From positions 1 to 64,000 of the forward strand of contig NZ_VRMG01000010.1 of assembly GCF_008040105.1 (NCBI RefSeq): 64,000 nucleotides of DNA, given 5' to 3'. The stretch comes from Lacisediminihabitans profunda (GTDB lineage: Bacteria > Actinomycetota > Actinomycetes > Actinomycetales > Microbacteriaceae). A model generated the notes under the pieces. It was given only the letters and a program-made list of their open reading frames with translations. It was not told where the DNA came from and searched no databases. Within the stretch, counting starts at the first letter, position 1. Every line of letters starts with the position of its first letter. Shown here piece after piece: positions 17,125-25,283 of this stretch. The position numbers and the translations under genes were made by a program.

Positions 17125-18141
17125 ATGGACTACCGCCTACTCGGACGCACCGGCGTCGAAGTCAGCCCGCTCGCGCTGGGCACCATGATGTTCGGAGCGT
17201 GGGGCAATTCCGACGTGGACGACTCCATCCGCGTCATCCATCACGCACTGGATGCCGGCATCAACTTCGTCGACACCGCCGACGTGTACTCCGGCGGCGA
17301 GTCGGAGGAGATCGTCGGGCAGGCGCTGAAGGGCCGCAGAGACGACGTCGTGCTGGCCACGAAGTTCTTCATGCCGATGGGGGAGGGCCCCAACCGCAGT
17401 GGCGGATCCCGCCGGTACATCATGCGCGCCGTCGAGGACTCGTTGCGACGCCTCGACACCGACTACATCGACCTGTACCAGGTGCACCGTCCAAGTGCGC
17501 TGATGGACGTGGAGGAGACCCTCAGCGCTCTCACCGATCTCGTGCGGCAGGGCAAGGTGCGGTACATCGGTTCCTCGTCGTACACCGGCAGTCAGATCGT
17601 CGAGGCGCAGGTCGCCTCCCGCGACCGCAACCTCACCCGGTTCGTGACCGAGCAGCCGCCGTACTCGATCCTCGTGCGCGGCATCGAAGAGGACGTGCTT
17701 CCCACGACGCAGCGCTACGGGATGGGCACCCTCAGCTATAGCCCACTCGCGGGTGGTTGGCTCTCCGGCAAGTGGCGAAAGGATGCCCCGCCCACACCGA
17801 CCTCGAAGGCCCGCCCCGGAGCGCGCTTCGACATGTCGACGGTGGCGAACCAGCAGAAGCTTGAGGTCGTCGACGCTCTCGCCCATATTGCGGAGGACGC
17901 CGGGATGACCCTGATCGAGCTTGCCATCGCGTTTGTGATCAACCACCCGGGCATCACCTCAGCGATCATCGGACCGCGAACCATGGAGCAGCTCGAGTTG
18001 CAGATCACCGCGGCCGAGATGAGCCTGAGCACCGAGACGCTCGACCGTATCGACGAGCTCGTCGCGCCCGGCGTCACCATCAATCCCGACGACAACAGTT
18101 ACGGTGCCGCGGAGCTGACGCCGGCGGCCCGGCGTCGATAG
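17125..18141 (+). CDS. Aldo/keto reductase, YajO/AKR11-like
   Basis: A 338-residue reductase of a different subfamily from the one at 15472. The tetrad residues are Asp50 and Tyr55 (NFVDTADVYSGGESEE), Lys80 (VLATKFF) and His121 (YQVHRPS). The C-terminal NADP segment IIGPRTMEQLELQ is present. ATG 17125 is preceded by GGGAG. It is probably co-transcribed with the upstream NmrA-like gene; the substrate is not known. Confidence 0.9.
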   Translation: MDYRLLGRTGVEVSPLALGTMMFGAWGNSDVDDSIRVIHHALDAGINFVDTADVYSGGESEEIVGQALKGRRDDVVLATKFFMPMGEGPNRSGGSRRYIMRAVEDSLRRLDTDYIDLYQVHRPSALMDVEETLSALTDLVRQGKVRYIGSSSYTGSQIVEAQVASRDRNLTRFVTEQPPYSILVRGIEEDVLPTTQRYGMGTLSYSPLAGGWLSGKWRKDAPPTPTSKARPGARFDMSTVANQQKLEVVDALAHIAEDAGMTLIELAIAFVINHPGITSAIIGPRTMEQLELQITAAEMSLSTETLDRIDELVAPGVTINPDDNSYGAAELTPAARRR

Positions 18142-18238
18142 GTCGGCGGTGTGAACGCCTCCCGCGAGACCGCCGGGGTCGCGGCGAAGTCGTGAATGCG
18201 TTCGACAAGATCAAAGCCCACGCAACGGAAGGATCATC

Positions 18239-18586
18239 ATGAGCGAACAACCACGGCAGGTCGGCGGGGGCCGCACCATGTTCGGCGACTTCGCCCCGAA
18301 GCTCGCGGAACTGACCGACGACGTGCTCTTCGCCGACGTGTGGAACCGCCCCGACCTCTCCGCCCGTGACCGCAGCCTCATCACGGTCGCCGTGCTCGCC
18401 GCCGGCAGCCACACCGGTCAACTCGGCTTCCATCTCGGCCGCGACATTGAGAACGGCGTAAACCAGTCCGAGCTGATCGAAACCATCACCCACGTGACCC
18501 TCTACGCCGGCTGGCCCAACGGCATGGCCGACATGGGCGTCGCCAAGAACGTCTTTACAGAACAGAACCGAAAGGAAACAAAGTGA
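18239..18586 (+). CDS. Carboxymuconolactone decarboxylase-family protein
   Basis: A 115-residue all-helical protein with SARDRSLITVAVLAAGSH and a C-terminal VNQSELIETITHVTLYAGWP, the classic CMD pattern. It lacks the CxxC of AhpD peroxidases, so a carboxymuconolactone decarboxylase-like fold without thiol peroxidase chemistry is more likely. It overlaps the cupin gene by four bases (GTGA); the two form a CMD-cupin pair often found with stress reductases. Confidence 0.85.
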   Translation: MSEQPRQVGGGRTMFGDFAPKLAELTDDVLFADVWNRPDLSARDRSLITVAVLAAGSHTGQLGFHLGRDIENGVNQSELIETITHVTLYAGWPNGMADMGVAKNVFTEQNRKETK

Positions 18587-18927
18587 ACATCGAACCCGCC
18601 ATCCCCACCTCCAAGAACCCGCCCGAGCAGTTCGCCGGCGACGTCTGGCTCGACCCGATCGCGCTGCCGCACGAAACCGGCCAGACGATGGTGATTGCCA
18701 CAGTGCGCTTTGCCCCTGGCGCCCGGACCGCCTGGAACTCCCACGAACTCGGCCAATACATGCGCGTCACCCAGGAAGTCGGCCGCTTCGGCACCCGCGA
18801 CGGGTCGATCATCGAAGTTCACCCCGGTCAGACCCTCTACACGCCGCCCGGCGAAGAACACTGGCACGCGGCGGCACCCGGCGTCTTCATGGAGCACATC
18901 ACCGACGACGAGTACAACGGCAGATAG
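18583..18927 (+). CDS. Single-domain cupin protein
   Basis: A 114-residue cupin. Cupin motif 1 appears as TAWNSHELGQYMRVTQEVG, with Asn where many relatives have the first His, and motif 2 as LYTPPGEEHWHAAAP with His residues. A metal is probably bound. It starts with GTG inside the stop of the CMD gene. The function is unknown; related cupins include mandelonitrile-lyase-like and quercetinase-like proteins. Confidence 0.8.
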   Translation: MNIEPAIPTSKNPPEQFAGDVWLDPIALPHETGQTMVIATVRFAPGARTAWNSHELGQYMRVTQEVGRFGTRDGSIIEVHPGQTLYTPPGEEHWHAAAPGVFMEHITDDEYNGR

Positions 18928-19314
18928 CTCACCTGGGCTTCACGTTTCGCATTGCTGCCTGTCGTCACGCCATGCTCACTCTGAACCGAGATTGGAGCCC
19001 GCGGTCTCGGCATCAAGCGCCGGCCCCGGGCGACGGATCGCGCGGCCGCCTTCTGGATCGCGCAATGCTTAGCCAGATTCGCCCGCAGGAAAAGGTAGCC
19101 GCCTCGGTGGTATCGAGGGAGCTCGGGAGCCCTGAGGCCATCTTTTAAGCCTTCGCGTTGACTTTCCGGAGAGACGCTGGCAGAAATGGGGCAACTTGGC
19201 GATCGTTTGCTTAATTCGGAGAAGTTCCGTGCGGGTTTTAGCTTGAGGAAACGAGTTCTTAGCGGGTCTATAATTACTAGAAAGTAAACTTAGATGCTAG
19301 AAAGGCGGTATCTC
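18928..19314. other. Intergenic region before the toxin-antitoxin pair
   Basis: About 390 bases with no supported gene. TATAAT at 19269-19274 is a perfect -10 box; the best -35 candidate, TTGAGG at 19243-19248, is too far away (20-base spacer), so activator help or an unusual spacer is possible. The right end holds direct repeats that probably form the operator of the following pair. Confidence 0.4.
19277..19304 (+). promoter_or_regulatory. Direct repeats CTAGAAAG, 20 bases apart, at the antitoxin promoter
   Basis: ctagaaag occurs at 19277-19284 and 19297-19304, two helical turns apart, between the TATAAT box and the ATG at 19315. Spaced half-sites next to a -10 box are typical of XRE antitoxin autorepression. 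The second copy also covers the aaaggcgg ribosome-binding site. Confidence 0.45.
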
Positions 19315-19887
19315 ATGACGGTCGACCTAATCCGAGATGCGCGACGCTCTAGCAGGCTGAGCCAGAAAGACTTGAGCAAGCGCTCTGGAGTCGCAGCATC
19401 GTCTCTTTCCCTGATCGAGAACGGCAAGCGAAGCCCGACGATTGAGACAGCGGAAAAACTGTTGAAGTTCACCGGGCACACGCTGATCAGTATCCCCACT
19501 CTCCGGGAGACAGCCGCCGCCATCGCGAACCGCATCGGTGAAGCGGTCACCGCCGGTCGCCCCGACCTCGCTCTCCGGCACTTCATCCAGCTCAACGACA
19601 ATCTGGTCGCCGAGAAGAACGAGGTGCGGTACACCCTCGGGATCGCGGAACCTGCGCCCACCGGGCAAAAACACTGGGACGCAGCCATAGCAGGTGTGGT
19701 CGCATACCGCCTGCGCGAGGAGGGGTTTCCGGCTCCGAGCTGGACGTTGAAGCCGGGCCGCCGACTCAGGAAGCGCTGGACCGTGAACTCGGGACGATAT
19801 GTCGTGCCCGTGGATCCTCAGAACGTTCCCGCAGAGTTCCTCGAACGCGGTGTCCTCGTGGACGCGCTAACGCTCGCGAGCATCTAG
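19315..19887 (+). CDS. XRE-type DNA-binding antitoxin-like protein
   Basis: A 190-residue protein with an N-terminal XRE HTH (RLSQKDLSKRSGVAASSLSL at about 14-33, then IENGKRSPTIETAEKLL) and a C-terminal domain of unknown fold ending at the TAG directly before the next start. ATG 19315 has AAAGGCGG upstream, which is better than ATG 19294. It is paired with a nucleotidyltransferase gene. In such pairs the HTH protein is typically the antitoxin and autoregulator; here that role is inferred from arrangement. Confidence 0.75.
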   Translation: MTVDLIRDARRSSRLSQKDLSKRSGVAASSLSLIENGKRSPTIETAEKLLKFTGHTLISIPTLRETAAAIANRIGEAVTAGRPDLALRHFIQLNDNLVAEKNEVRYTLGIAEPAPTGQKHWDAAIAGVVAYRLREEGFPAPSWTLKPGRRLRKRWTVNSGRYVVPVDPQNVPAEFLERGVLVDALTLASI

Positions 19888-20442
19888 TTGGCCCTCTCAC
19901 GAGACGACCTCATCCTGGGCCTCCGCCAGGTCGTCGAATACTTGCGGGCGGCAGGCGAACCCGGCGGGATCCGAATCGTCGGCGGTGCGGCGCTATCGCT
20001 GCGGCACTTCGAACGCGGCACCACCGACGACATCGACGCGACAGTCCACCCAATTGAGCCAGCCATGCAGGCAGCAGCTGAGGTGGCTGCGAGAAACGGT
20101 TGGACGACCTCGTGGTTCAACACAGCGGCGGCCCAGTTCGTCCCCTTCGCGATAGCCGAGTGGGAACCCCTGTACGACGACGGTGAAGTGAGTGTCTGGG
20201 TGGCGTCAGCTCGAATGCTGCTCGCGATGAAGCTCCGAGCAAGCAGACCCGGACGCGACGACGACGACATCGCGAACCTCCTCGCCATTTGTGAAGTCGC
20301 CAACTCGGATGACGCGGGGGAACTGTATGAGGAGTTCTACCCCGGCGAGACACTCGAGCCGAAGGCGCATCGGATATTGAATGTGATCTTCGCGAAAGGG
20401 CTGCCCGAGATTCCTGAGGCGCCAGCCGCCGCATTAATATGA
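19888..20442 (+). CDS. Nucleotidyltransferase, DUF6036-like, probable toxin-like partner
   Basis: A 184-residue protein with the polymerase-beta-type motif RIVGGAALSLRH (about 29-40) followed by TTDDIDATV with Asp47, Asp48 and Asp50. This is the GG...DxD signature of minimal nucleotidyltransferases found in toxin-antitoxin modules. The TTG start directly follows the antitoxin stop with no gap, so translation is coupled. It lies about 215 bases from the right tRNA-fragment repeat, a common place for stabilising modules in integrative elements. The role as toxin is inferred. Confidence 0.7.
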   Translation: MALSRDDLILGLRQVVEYLRAAGEPGGIRIVGGAALSLRHFERGTTDDIDATVHPIEPAMQAAAEVAARNGWTTSWFNTAAAQFVPFAIAEWEPLYDDGEVSVWVASARMLLAMKLRASRPGRDDDDIANLLAICEVANSDDAGELYEEFYPGETLEPKAHRILNVIFAKGLPEIPEAPAAALI

Positions 20443-20508
20443 CTTGCCAATAGACGGCTTCCGTGGCGTACGTGCCTAGCGGCGGGTGGGGGACTTGATG
20501 CTGGCACC

Positions 20509-20526
20509 TTTATTCAATGTTTATTG
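20509..20526. repeat. TTTATTCAA-type repeat, copy 2
   Basis: tttattcaatgtttattg matches the copy at 522-539 in 16 of 18 bases. It lies 132 bases before the right 38-bp repeat. A role as integrase arm site is only a guess from symmetry. Confidence 0.35.
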
Positions 20527-20658
20527 ATTCGAGGTCGACCTTGACCGATCCAGGCGTGCCGATAAAATGAAAGCCACGCAAAACAAGAAACTCCCGGTCA
20601 GGTAAAGATAACCCGAGACCAACCCACTAATGCAGGTACGCGAGGATCGCTCGGACTC

Positions 20659-20696
20659 AATCCGTCGGTCACGGGTTCAAGTCCCGTCCGCCCCAC
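20659..20696 (+). repeat. tRNA 3'-end fragment, direct repeat copy 2 (att-like)
   Basis: Identical over 38 bases to 420-457, again with only the anticodon 3' stem, T arm and acceptor 3' strand of a tRNA. Since both copies lack the tRNA 5' part, the intact tRNA should lie to the left of the window, with two or more elements stacked behind it. The interval between the copies is about 20.2 kb. Confidence 0.8.
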
Positions 20697-20959
20697 CGCT
20701 AGAAACCTGAGCGGGCGTTATTGCCTGCCCGGTGCTAAGGGTCCTCCGTGGACTCAGATGCTCTACGGGTAATTGAGTCTTCGGGGTCCGGGATTCTCTC
20801 CGCATGGCGCCGACTCGGCTCCGCGGAACGGCGGCGGCTCTCGCGGCAACTCGGTCCGGAAATCCCGTTTTCGTCGACGTGAAGAGCGGCGCCGGAGGCG
20901 TGCTCATCGCGCTCGCGAAGGATGGGACCGCCGCCCGAAAGGATGAGCCGGATCGCGGC

Positions 20960-21622
20960 TCACCAGATCGAGGCTTGAGCCGCGGAAATTGGCAGGTAGC
21001 GTCGTTCGCCATGTGCCGTGAAGGCCTCCGCAATGGCGGCCGCGTCCCCTGACCTAAGACTTTCGAGGAGGCGCTCATGGCGCTTGCAGCCTTCCAGGAG
21101 GCCACCGTGGGTTTGGGCTTCGATGCTCAGGTTGCGTGACATGTATAACTGCATCTGGTCCATCAGGGTCGAGTAGGCCTGTTGGAGCCGACGGTGTCCC
21201 GCCATTGCGACGAGGGTGAGGTGGAAGTCGCGGTTGGCGATGAACACGCCGACAGCATCGTCGTTTCGCGCCGCGTCCCACATGCGGGTCACGGTCTCTT
21301 CGAGATCGTGGAAGTCAGCGTCGGGAAGTTTGGGGATGAGTTGGTCCAGCGCGAACTTCTCGAGAACGTAGCGCAAACCGTAGATCTCGTCGACATCGTT
21401 CTGGCTCAGGCTAACAACCCGATAGCCGCGGCGCGGAGTCTGTTCGATGATGTGCTGGGCGGCGAGGATACGCAGCGCCTCTCGAAGGGGTGGCCGGCTG
21501 ATGCCAAGTTGAGCCGCGAGCCTGGGCTCGAACAGGCGCTCGTCTGCGCCGAGATCCCCGTTCGCGATGAGCCGTTTGATCTCCTCGCAGGCAAGATCGA
21601 CGAGGCTTGGTTGGCTGATCAT
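20960..21622 (-). CDS. GntR-family regulator, FadR/FCD subfamily
   Basis: A 220-residue regulator with an N-terminal winged HTH (LVDLACEEIKRLIANGDL and LAAQLGISRPPLREALRIL) and a C-terminal FCD domain (VFIANRDFHLTLVAMAGH, with the Asp/His metal ligands usual in FCD). ATG at 21622 starts the recognisable MISQPSLVDLA; longer upstream extensions run through the promoter. It is divergent from the barbiturase/urease operon and is its likely repressor, probably responding to a pathway intermediate. Confidence 0.9.
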   Translation of the reverse strand: MISQPSLVDLACEEIKRLIANGDLGADERLFEPRLAAQLGISRPPLREALRILAAQHIIEQTPRRGYRVVSLSQNDVDEIYGLRYVLEKFALDQLIPKLPDADFHDLEETVTRMWDAARNDDAVGVFIANRDFHLTLVAMAGHRRLQQAYSTLMDQMQLYMSRNLSIEAQTHGGLLEGCKRHERLLESLRSGDAAAIAEAFTAHGERRYLPISAAQASIW

Positions 21623-21635
21623 TTCAAAAGAATAC

Positions 21636-21643
21636 TGTCTACA
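21636..21643. promoter_or_regulatory. TGTCTACA site, possible GntR operator half 1
   Basis: TGTCTACA lies 14 bases upstream of the GntR start codon. It is the exact reverse complement of TGTAGACA at 21730-21737. GntR/FadR-type sites often have a TGT-N2-ACA core. Confidence 0.45.
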
Positions 21644-21722
21644 TTCAACGTCGACGGCTGCGGACACGATTAACGAATCAGAAACACAAATGACATGGCG
21701 ATGCAACGCGGTCACGGAAGGG

Positions 21723-21740
21723 TGTCTTTTGTAGACATCT
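21723..21740. promoter_or_regulatory. TGTCT-N5-AGACA palindrome with TGTAGACA, possible GntR operator half 2
   Basis: The stretch tgtcttttgtagaca is an inverted repeat and contains TGTAGACA (21730-21737), the complement of the site at 21636. The two sites flank the divergent promoter region, as expected for a regulator that controls both itself and the operon starting at 21792. Confidence 0.45.
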
Positions 21741-21742
21741 TG

Positions 21743-21766
21743 GAGCGGGGCCAGTGGGCCCCGCTC
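21743..21766 (+). promoter_or_regulatory. Strong GC hairpin in the operon leader
   Basis: gagcggggcc and ggccccgctc pair perfectly around the loop agtg, 25 bases before the ATG at 21792. There is no T tract, so it is not a standard terminator. It could be a leader structure that stabilises the mRNA or slows initiation. I found no second conserved stem that would indicate a riboswitch. Confidence 0.4.
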
Positions 21767-21791
21767 TCCCTCACCCCGATGGAGGCAACGC

Positions 21792-22841
21792 ATGCAGGAT
21801 CACAGCGCACAAAGCAATCAACTCAAATCGAAATTTGCACGACGTTCCCTTGTGGGATTCCTGGCCTTTGCAGCAGTGGGCGTGAGTCTTGCAGCCTGCA
21901 GCTCCACGGTTTCCTCGGCGGGTGCGGGCTCGCCCGTACCAGTGACCATGCAATTCAACTATCTGAAGAATGTGCAGTTCGCAGGCAGCCTTGTCGCCTT
22001 GGACAAGGGCCTGTACGCAAAGCACGGCATCGACATGACGTTGACTGCCGGTGGTCCCAACCTTTCGGTCGAGCCCGTCGTCCAGAGCGGCAAGGCGCTC
22101 GTCGGCATCACCCACACCGCGACTGCCGTGAACGCCATCAACAACGGTGCGGACCTCACCATAATCGGGGCGGGTTACCAGAAGAATCCGTTCTGCATCG
22201 TGTCTCTCGCCGGAAAACCGATCAGTTCGCCGAAAGACTTGATGGGCAAGAAGATCGGCGTCTCCGCCACCAACCTGCCGATCTGGAATGCCTTCCTCAA
22301 GGCGAATGGCATCAGCTCCACGCAGGTAACGACCGTGACGATTGACTTCGACCCCACCCCACTCGTCAGCGGCGAGGTTGACGGTTTCGTTGGTTTCTAC
22401 ACCAACGAGCCGATCATTCTCGAACAGAAGGGGGTGAAGACGCAGACCATGCTTCTTAACGACTTCGGCTATCCGCTGCTGGAAGAGGTCTACATCGCCA
22501 AGACGTCCAGTTTGAAGGATGCAGCAAAGCGCAAAGAGATCGTCGAGGTCATGAAGGCCGAGTCCGAGGGCTGGGCACAAGCCGCAGCAGACCCGTCGTT
22601 GGGCGCCGGGCTGGCCACGAACAAATACGGCAAGGACCTGAAGCTAAGCCTGGAACAGCAGATCCTCGCGGCCACCTCGCAGAACGGATTGGTCGTCTCA
22701 GATACCACCAAGGCGAAGGGCTTGTTCTGGATGAGCGACGGCGATATTGCGGCGACTGTGAAGTCGCTCTCACTCGGTGGTTCCAAAGCCACCGCAGCCA
22801 TGTTCAGCGACGACGTCCTCAAAGACGTCTACTCGAAGTAA
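21792..22841 (+). CDS. ABC transporter substrate-binding lipoprotein, NMT1/SsuA-like
   Basis: A 349-residue binding protein with a basic N-terminus, a hydrophobic stretch and lipobox LAAC with Cys36. It has the NMT1/ThiY pattern: VTMQFNYLKNVQFAGSLVAL, DKGLYAKHGIDMTLTAGG and GADLTIIGAGYQ. Family members bind pyrimidine precursors, taurine, riboflavin or similar small molecules. ATG 21792 follows GGAGG. Being first in an operon with a ring-opening ureide hydrolase, it probably captures barbiturate, cyanurate or another cyclic ureide; the ligand is inferred. Confidence 0.88.
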   Translation: MQDHSAQSNQLKSKFARRSLVGFLAFAAVGVSLAACSSTVSSAGAGSPVPVTMQFNYLKNVQFAGSLVALDKGLYAKHGIDMTLTAGGPNLSVEPVVQSGKALVGITHTATAVNAINNGADLTIIGAGYQKNPFCIVSLAGKPISSPKDLMGKKIGVSATNLPIWNAFLKANGISSTQVTTVTIDFDPTPLVSGEVDGFVGFYTNEPIILEQKGVKTQTMLLNDFGYPLLEEVYIAKTSSLKDAAKRKEIVEVMKAESEGWAQAAADPSLGAGLATNKYGKDLKLSLEQQILAATSQNGLVVSDTTKAKGLFWMSDGDIAATVKSLSLGGSKATAAMFSDDVLKDVYSK

Positions 22842-22853
22842 GGACTGACCCCG

Positions 22854-23636
22854 ATGGACGCGACCAACGACGGCATCCACATAAACAACGTCTCGAAGGA
22901 GTTCACATCTCGATCCGGCACCGTTCTGGCTCTGGACGCGATAGACCTCTCGACTCCGCGCGGTAGCTTCGTGTCGTTGCTCGGTCCATCGGGGTGCGGC
23001 AAGTCCACCATTCTCCGCATTCTCGCCGATCTGGACTCGGCGTCCGGGGGTGAGGTGCTCGTGCACGGAGAATCGCCGTCACAAATTCGCAAGGCTCACC
23101 AGCTCGGCATCGCCTTCCAAGATTCCGCTCTTCTGCCGTGGCGTTCGGTCATCGACAATATTCGCCTTCCGCTGGAGGCCGCGGGAGTCCCCGACGACTC
23201 GATGATTCACGACCTCGTCGACCTCGTCGGCCTGAAGGGATTCGAGAACGCCAGGCCATCGCAGCTGTCCGGGGGAATGCGGCAACGGGTCGCGATCGCG
23301 CGTTCTCTGGTGCACCGGCCCGAAGTCCTTCTCCTGGACGAACCCTTCGGGGCTCTGGACGAGATGACGAGGCAGCGACTCAACCTCGAGCTGCTTCGCG
23401 TCTGGGCAGAACGCCAGACAACTACCCTTCTAGTCACCCACTCGGTGGCCGAGGCCGTCTTCCTCTCGGACACCGTCGTGGTCATGTCGGCCCGGCCTGG
23501 TCGAGTCGTGAAAGTAGTCCCCATCGACCTGCCGCGTCCGCGAACACTCGATTTGCTCTCCAGCCCGGAGTTCCTCGAACTGACGGCAATGCTCACCCGG
23601 CTCCTGTTCGCCTCATCGGAAGAGGAAGCAGCATGA
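22854..23636 (+). CDS. ABC transporter ATP-binding protein, SsuB/TauB-like
   Basis: A 260-residue ATPase with Walker [10 protein letters not shown] (about 44-52), the signature [15 protein letters not shown], Walker [14 protein letters not shown] and the switch His in [11 protein letters not shown]. It is the motor of the importer together with the fused permease that starts in its stop codon. Length and motifs are standard for nitrate/taurine/sulfonate-type systems. Confidence 0.93.
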   Translation: MDATNDGIHINNVSKEFTSRSGTVLALDAIDLSTPRGSFVSLLGPSGCGKSTILRILADLDSASGGEVLVHGESPSQIRKAHQLGIAFQDSALLPWRSVIDNIRLPLEAAGVPDDSMIHDLVDLVGLKGFENARPSQLSGGMRQRVAIARSLVHRPEVLLLDEPFGALDEMTRQRLNLELLRVWAERQTTTLLVTHSVAEAVFLSDTVVVMSARPGRVVKVVPIDLPRPRTLDLLSSPEFLELTAMLTRLLFASSEEEAA

Positions 23637-25243
23637 CGGCGGTGGCCGCGCCCCTCAGCTCACGGGGGCCGGTGCGACTGCGTCTTCCTCAGAAGGCTCG
23701 CTCCGGTTTGCTCGTGCTTGCAGGACTAGCCGTGCTGCTCGGGGCCTGGATAATCGCCGCTGGCACCGTCGGAGCAAGCGCGAAGATCATTCCCCAGCCC
23801 TGGACCGTCGTGCACGCCTTGTTCGCAGATGGCTTCTACGGCCAAAGTCTCACCGGCACCTGGTGGGAAGCGATTCGGGGATTCTTCTTCGGAAACGTCG
23901 CGGCAGTTGTTGCCGGCGCAACCTGCATTCTGTGGCCCCGGCTGCGTGGGTTCATCATGCAACTCGCCGCGGCAACCTACAGTGCCCCGGCAGTGGCCAT
24001 CGGCCCGATTCTGATTGTCTTCGTCGACCCAGACACCACGAAGGTCGTCATCTCGGCGCTGTCGGTGTTCTTCGTTTCGGCGTCGGGAATCCTGCTGGGG
24101 CTCTCCAGCGCATCGGCAAGTTCGCTGGAGCTAATTCATGCGATGGGGGGCAACACGCTGTTCGGATTGCGCAAGGTTCGCCTCCGGTTCGCAGTGCCCG
24201 CAGCGGCGGCGGGAATCGCCCTGTCGGCGCCCGGGGCGTTGCTCGGCGCGATCGTCGCGGAGTATCTCGGCGGAGACAGCGGCATCGGCGTCGCGATGGT
24301 GCAGGCGCAGCAGGCCTTTGAGGTGCCGCGTACGTGGGCTCTCGCTCTTCTCGCAACATTGATCTCCGCGGCGGGGTACATCGTGGTCTCGCTCATCGCC
24401 CGTCGCTTCAGCTTCGAGATGATCAATAACGATGCCGCGGTCGGGCGCGCGGCCCCCCGCCTGAAGAGGTACGGGTGGCGCCGGACGGGCATCCCCGTCG
24501 GCAAGGTCGCAGCCGGGGTTGTCATCGTGTGTGCCGTTTGGTACGCCCTCATTTGGGCGCTTCGGCTCGACAGCTACCTGGCGAAGACACCGGGGGATAT
24601 CTTGGCCTTCCTCACCGTTTCGGAGGGAGCCGCCGAGCACCGGAGCATCATCTTCGGTGCGCTGGGGATCACACTTCGGGATGCTTTAGCCGGCTACCTC
24701 GTGGGAAGCGCGGTGGCAATCGTCGCAGCGATTTCGATCCAATTCTCGACCGTGATCGAAGCGATGTTCATGCCGATCGCCATGACGCTGCGATCGATCC
24801 CTCTTGTAGCGCTGACTCCTTTAGTCGGGTTGGTTTTCGGCCGGGACTTGATCGGAGTCGCCGTCCTGACCGCCACGATCACGTTCGTGCCGACCCTGGT
24901 AAATCTCACTGTCGGGATGAAGCAAATGCCGCGATCGGCGGAAGACCTGCTTCACGCCTATGGACTGGGATGGAGGCAGGCAGTCGCTGTTCGCACAATG
25001 TTCGCGCTTCCCTCGCTTGTCACGAGCGCGCGAATCGCCATCCCGGGTGCCATTCTCGGTGCGGTGCTCGCCGAGTACCTCGCGACCGCGACCGGACTCG
25101 GGCACCTCATCGCTCTATCGTCCGCGAACTCCGACTTCTCCACTCTCTGGGCGGCGGTGACGGTCACAACGGTCCTCTCCGTGGTGTTCTACGCACTGCT
25201 CTCCCGGCTCGAATCTGCCGCCGTTCGAAGACTCAGCCCGTGA
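23633..25243 (+). CDS. Fused double ABC transporter permease, SsuC/TauC-like
   Basis: A 536-residue protein with two complete permease domains. The N-terminal half ends its EAA region near [25 protein letters not shown] in the [15 protein letters not shown] context. The C-terminal half repeats the pattern with [20 protein letters not shown] and [17 protein letters not shown]. Most SsuC/TauC relatives are about 260 residues and work as homodimers; here the two halves are joined by a hydrophilic linker near 250-290. ATG 23633 overlaps the ATPase stop. The frame upstream of 23633 overlaps the ATPase gene and is not coding. Confidence 0.88.
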   Translation: MTAVAAPLSSRGPVRLRLPQKARSGLLVLAGLAVLLGAWIIAAGTVGASAKIIPQPWTVVHALFADGFYGQSLTGTWWEAIRGFFFGNVAAVVAGATCILWPRLRGFIMQLAAATYSAPAVAIGPILIVFVDPDTTKVVISALSVFFVSASGILLGLSSASASSLELIHAMGGNTLFGLRKVRLRFAVPAAAAGIALSAPGALLGAIVAEYLGGDSGIGVAMVQAQQAFEVPRTWALALLATLISAAGYIVVSLIARRFSFEMINNDAAVGRAAPRLKRYGWRRTGIPVGKVAAGVVIVCAVWYALIWALRLDSYLAKTPGDILAFLTVSEGAAEHRSIIFGALGITLRDALAGYLVGSAVAIVAAISIQFSTVIEAMFMPIAMTLRSIPLVALTPLVGLVFGRDLIGVAVLTATITFVPTLVNLTVGMKQMPRSAEDLLHAYGLGWRQAVAVRTMFALPSLVTSARIAIPGAILGAVLAEYLATATGLGHLIALSSANSDFSTLWAAVTVTTVLSVVFYALLSRLESAAVRRLSP

Positions 25244-25283
25244 CCATATCCATCATCCTGAAAATCCGAACGAGGACTCTCTC

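Larger units (their letters stand above)
20443..20959. other. Gene-free right end of the putative element and flank
   Basis: Contains the TTTATTCAA-type repeat (20509-20526), the block related to the left junction (20584-20602) and the 38-bp tRNA fragment (20659-20696). No full tRNA can be drawn, since the matching 5' acceptor strand is missing. From 20697 to 20959 there is a short open frame on each strand, but neither resembles a known protein. I regard this part as non-coding. Confidence 0.5.

Noticed and set aside
420-20696. Intact tRNA genes at the two tRNA-like sites
   Set aside because: Neither site has the 5' acceptor strand, D arm or a proper seven-base anticodon loop. Only the 3' part is present.
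20804-21052. An 82-residue plus-strand gene downstream of the right tRNA fragment
   Set aside because: It overlaps the end of the GntR gene on the other strand, lacks a ribosome-binding site and shows no recognisable domain.
21743-21766. A riboswitch in the leader of the ring-opening/urease operon
   Set aside because: Only one simple hairpin is seen and no conserved riboswitch core could be recognised in the 150-base leader.
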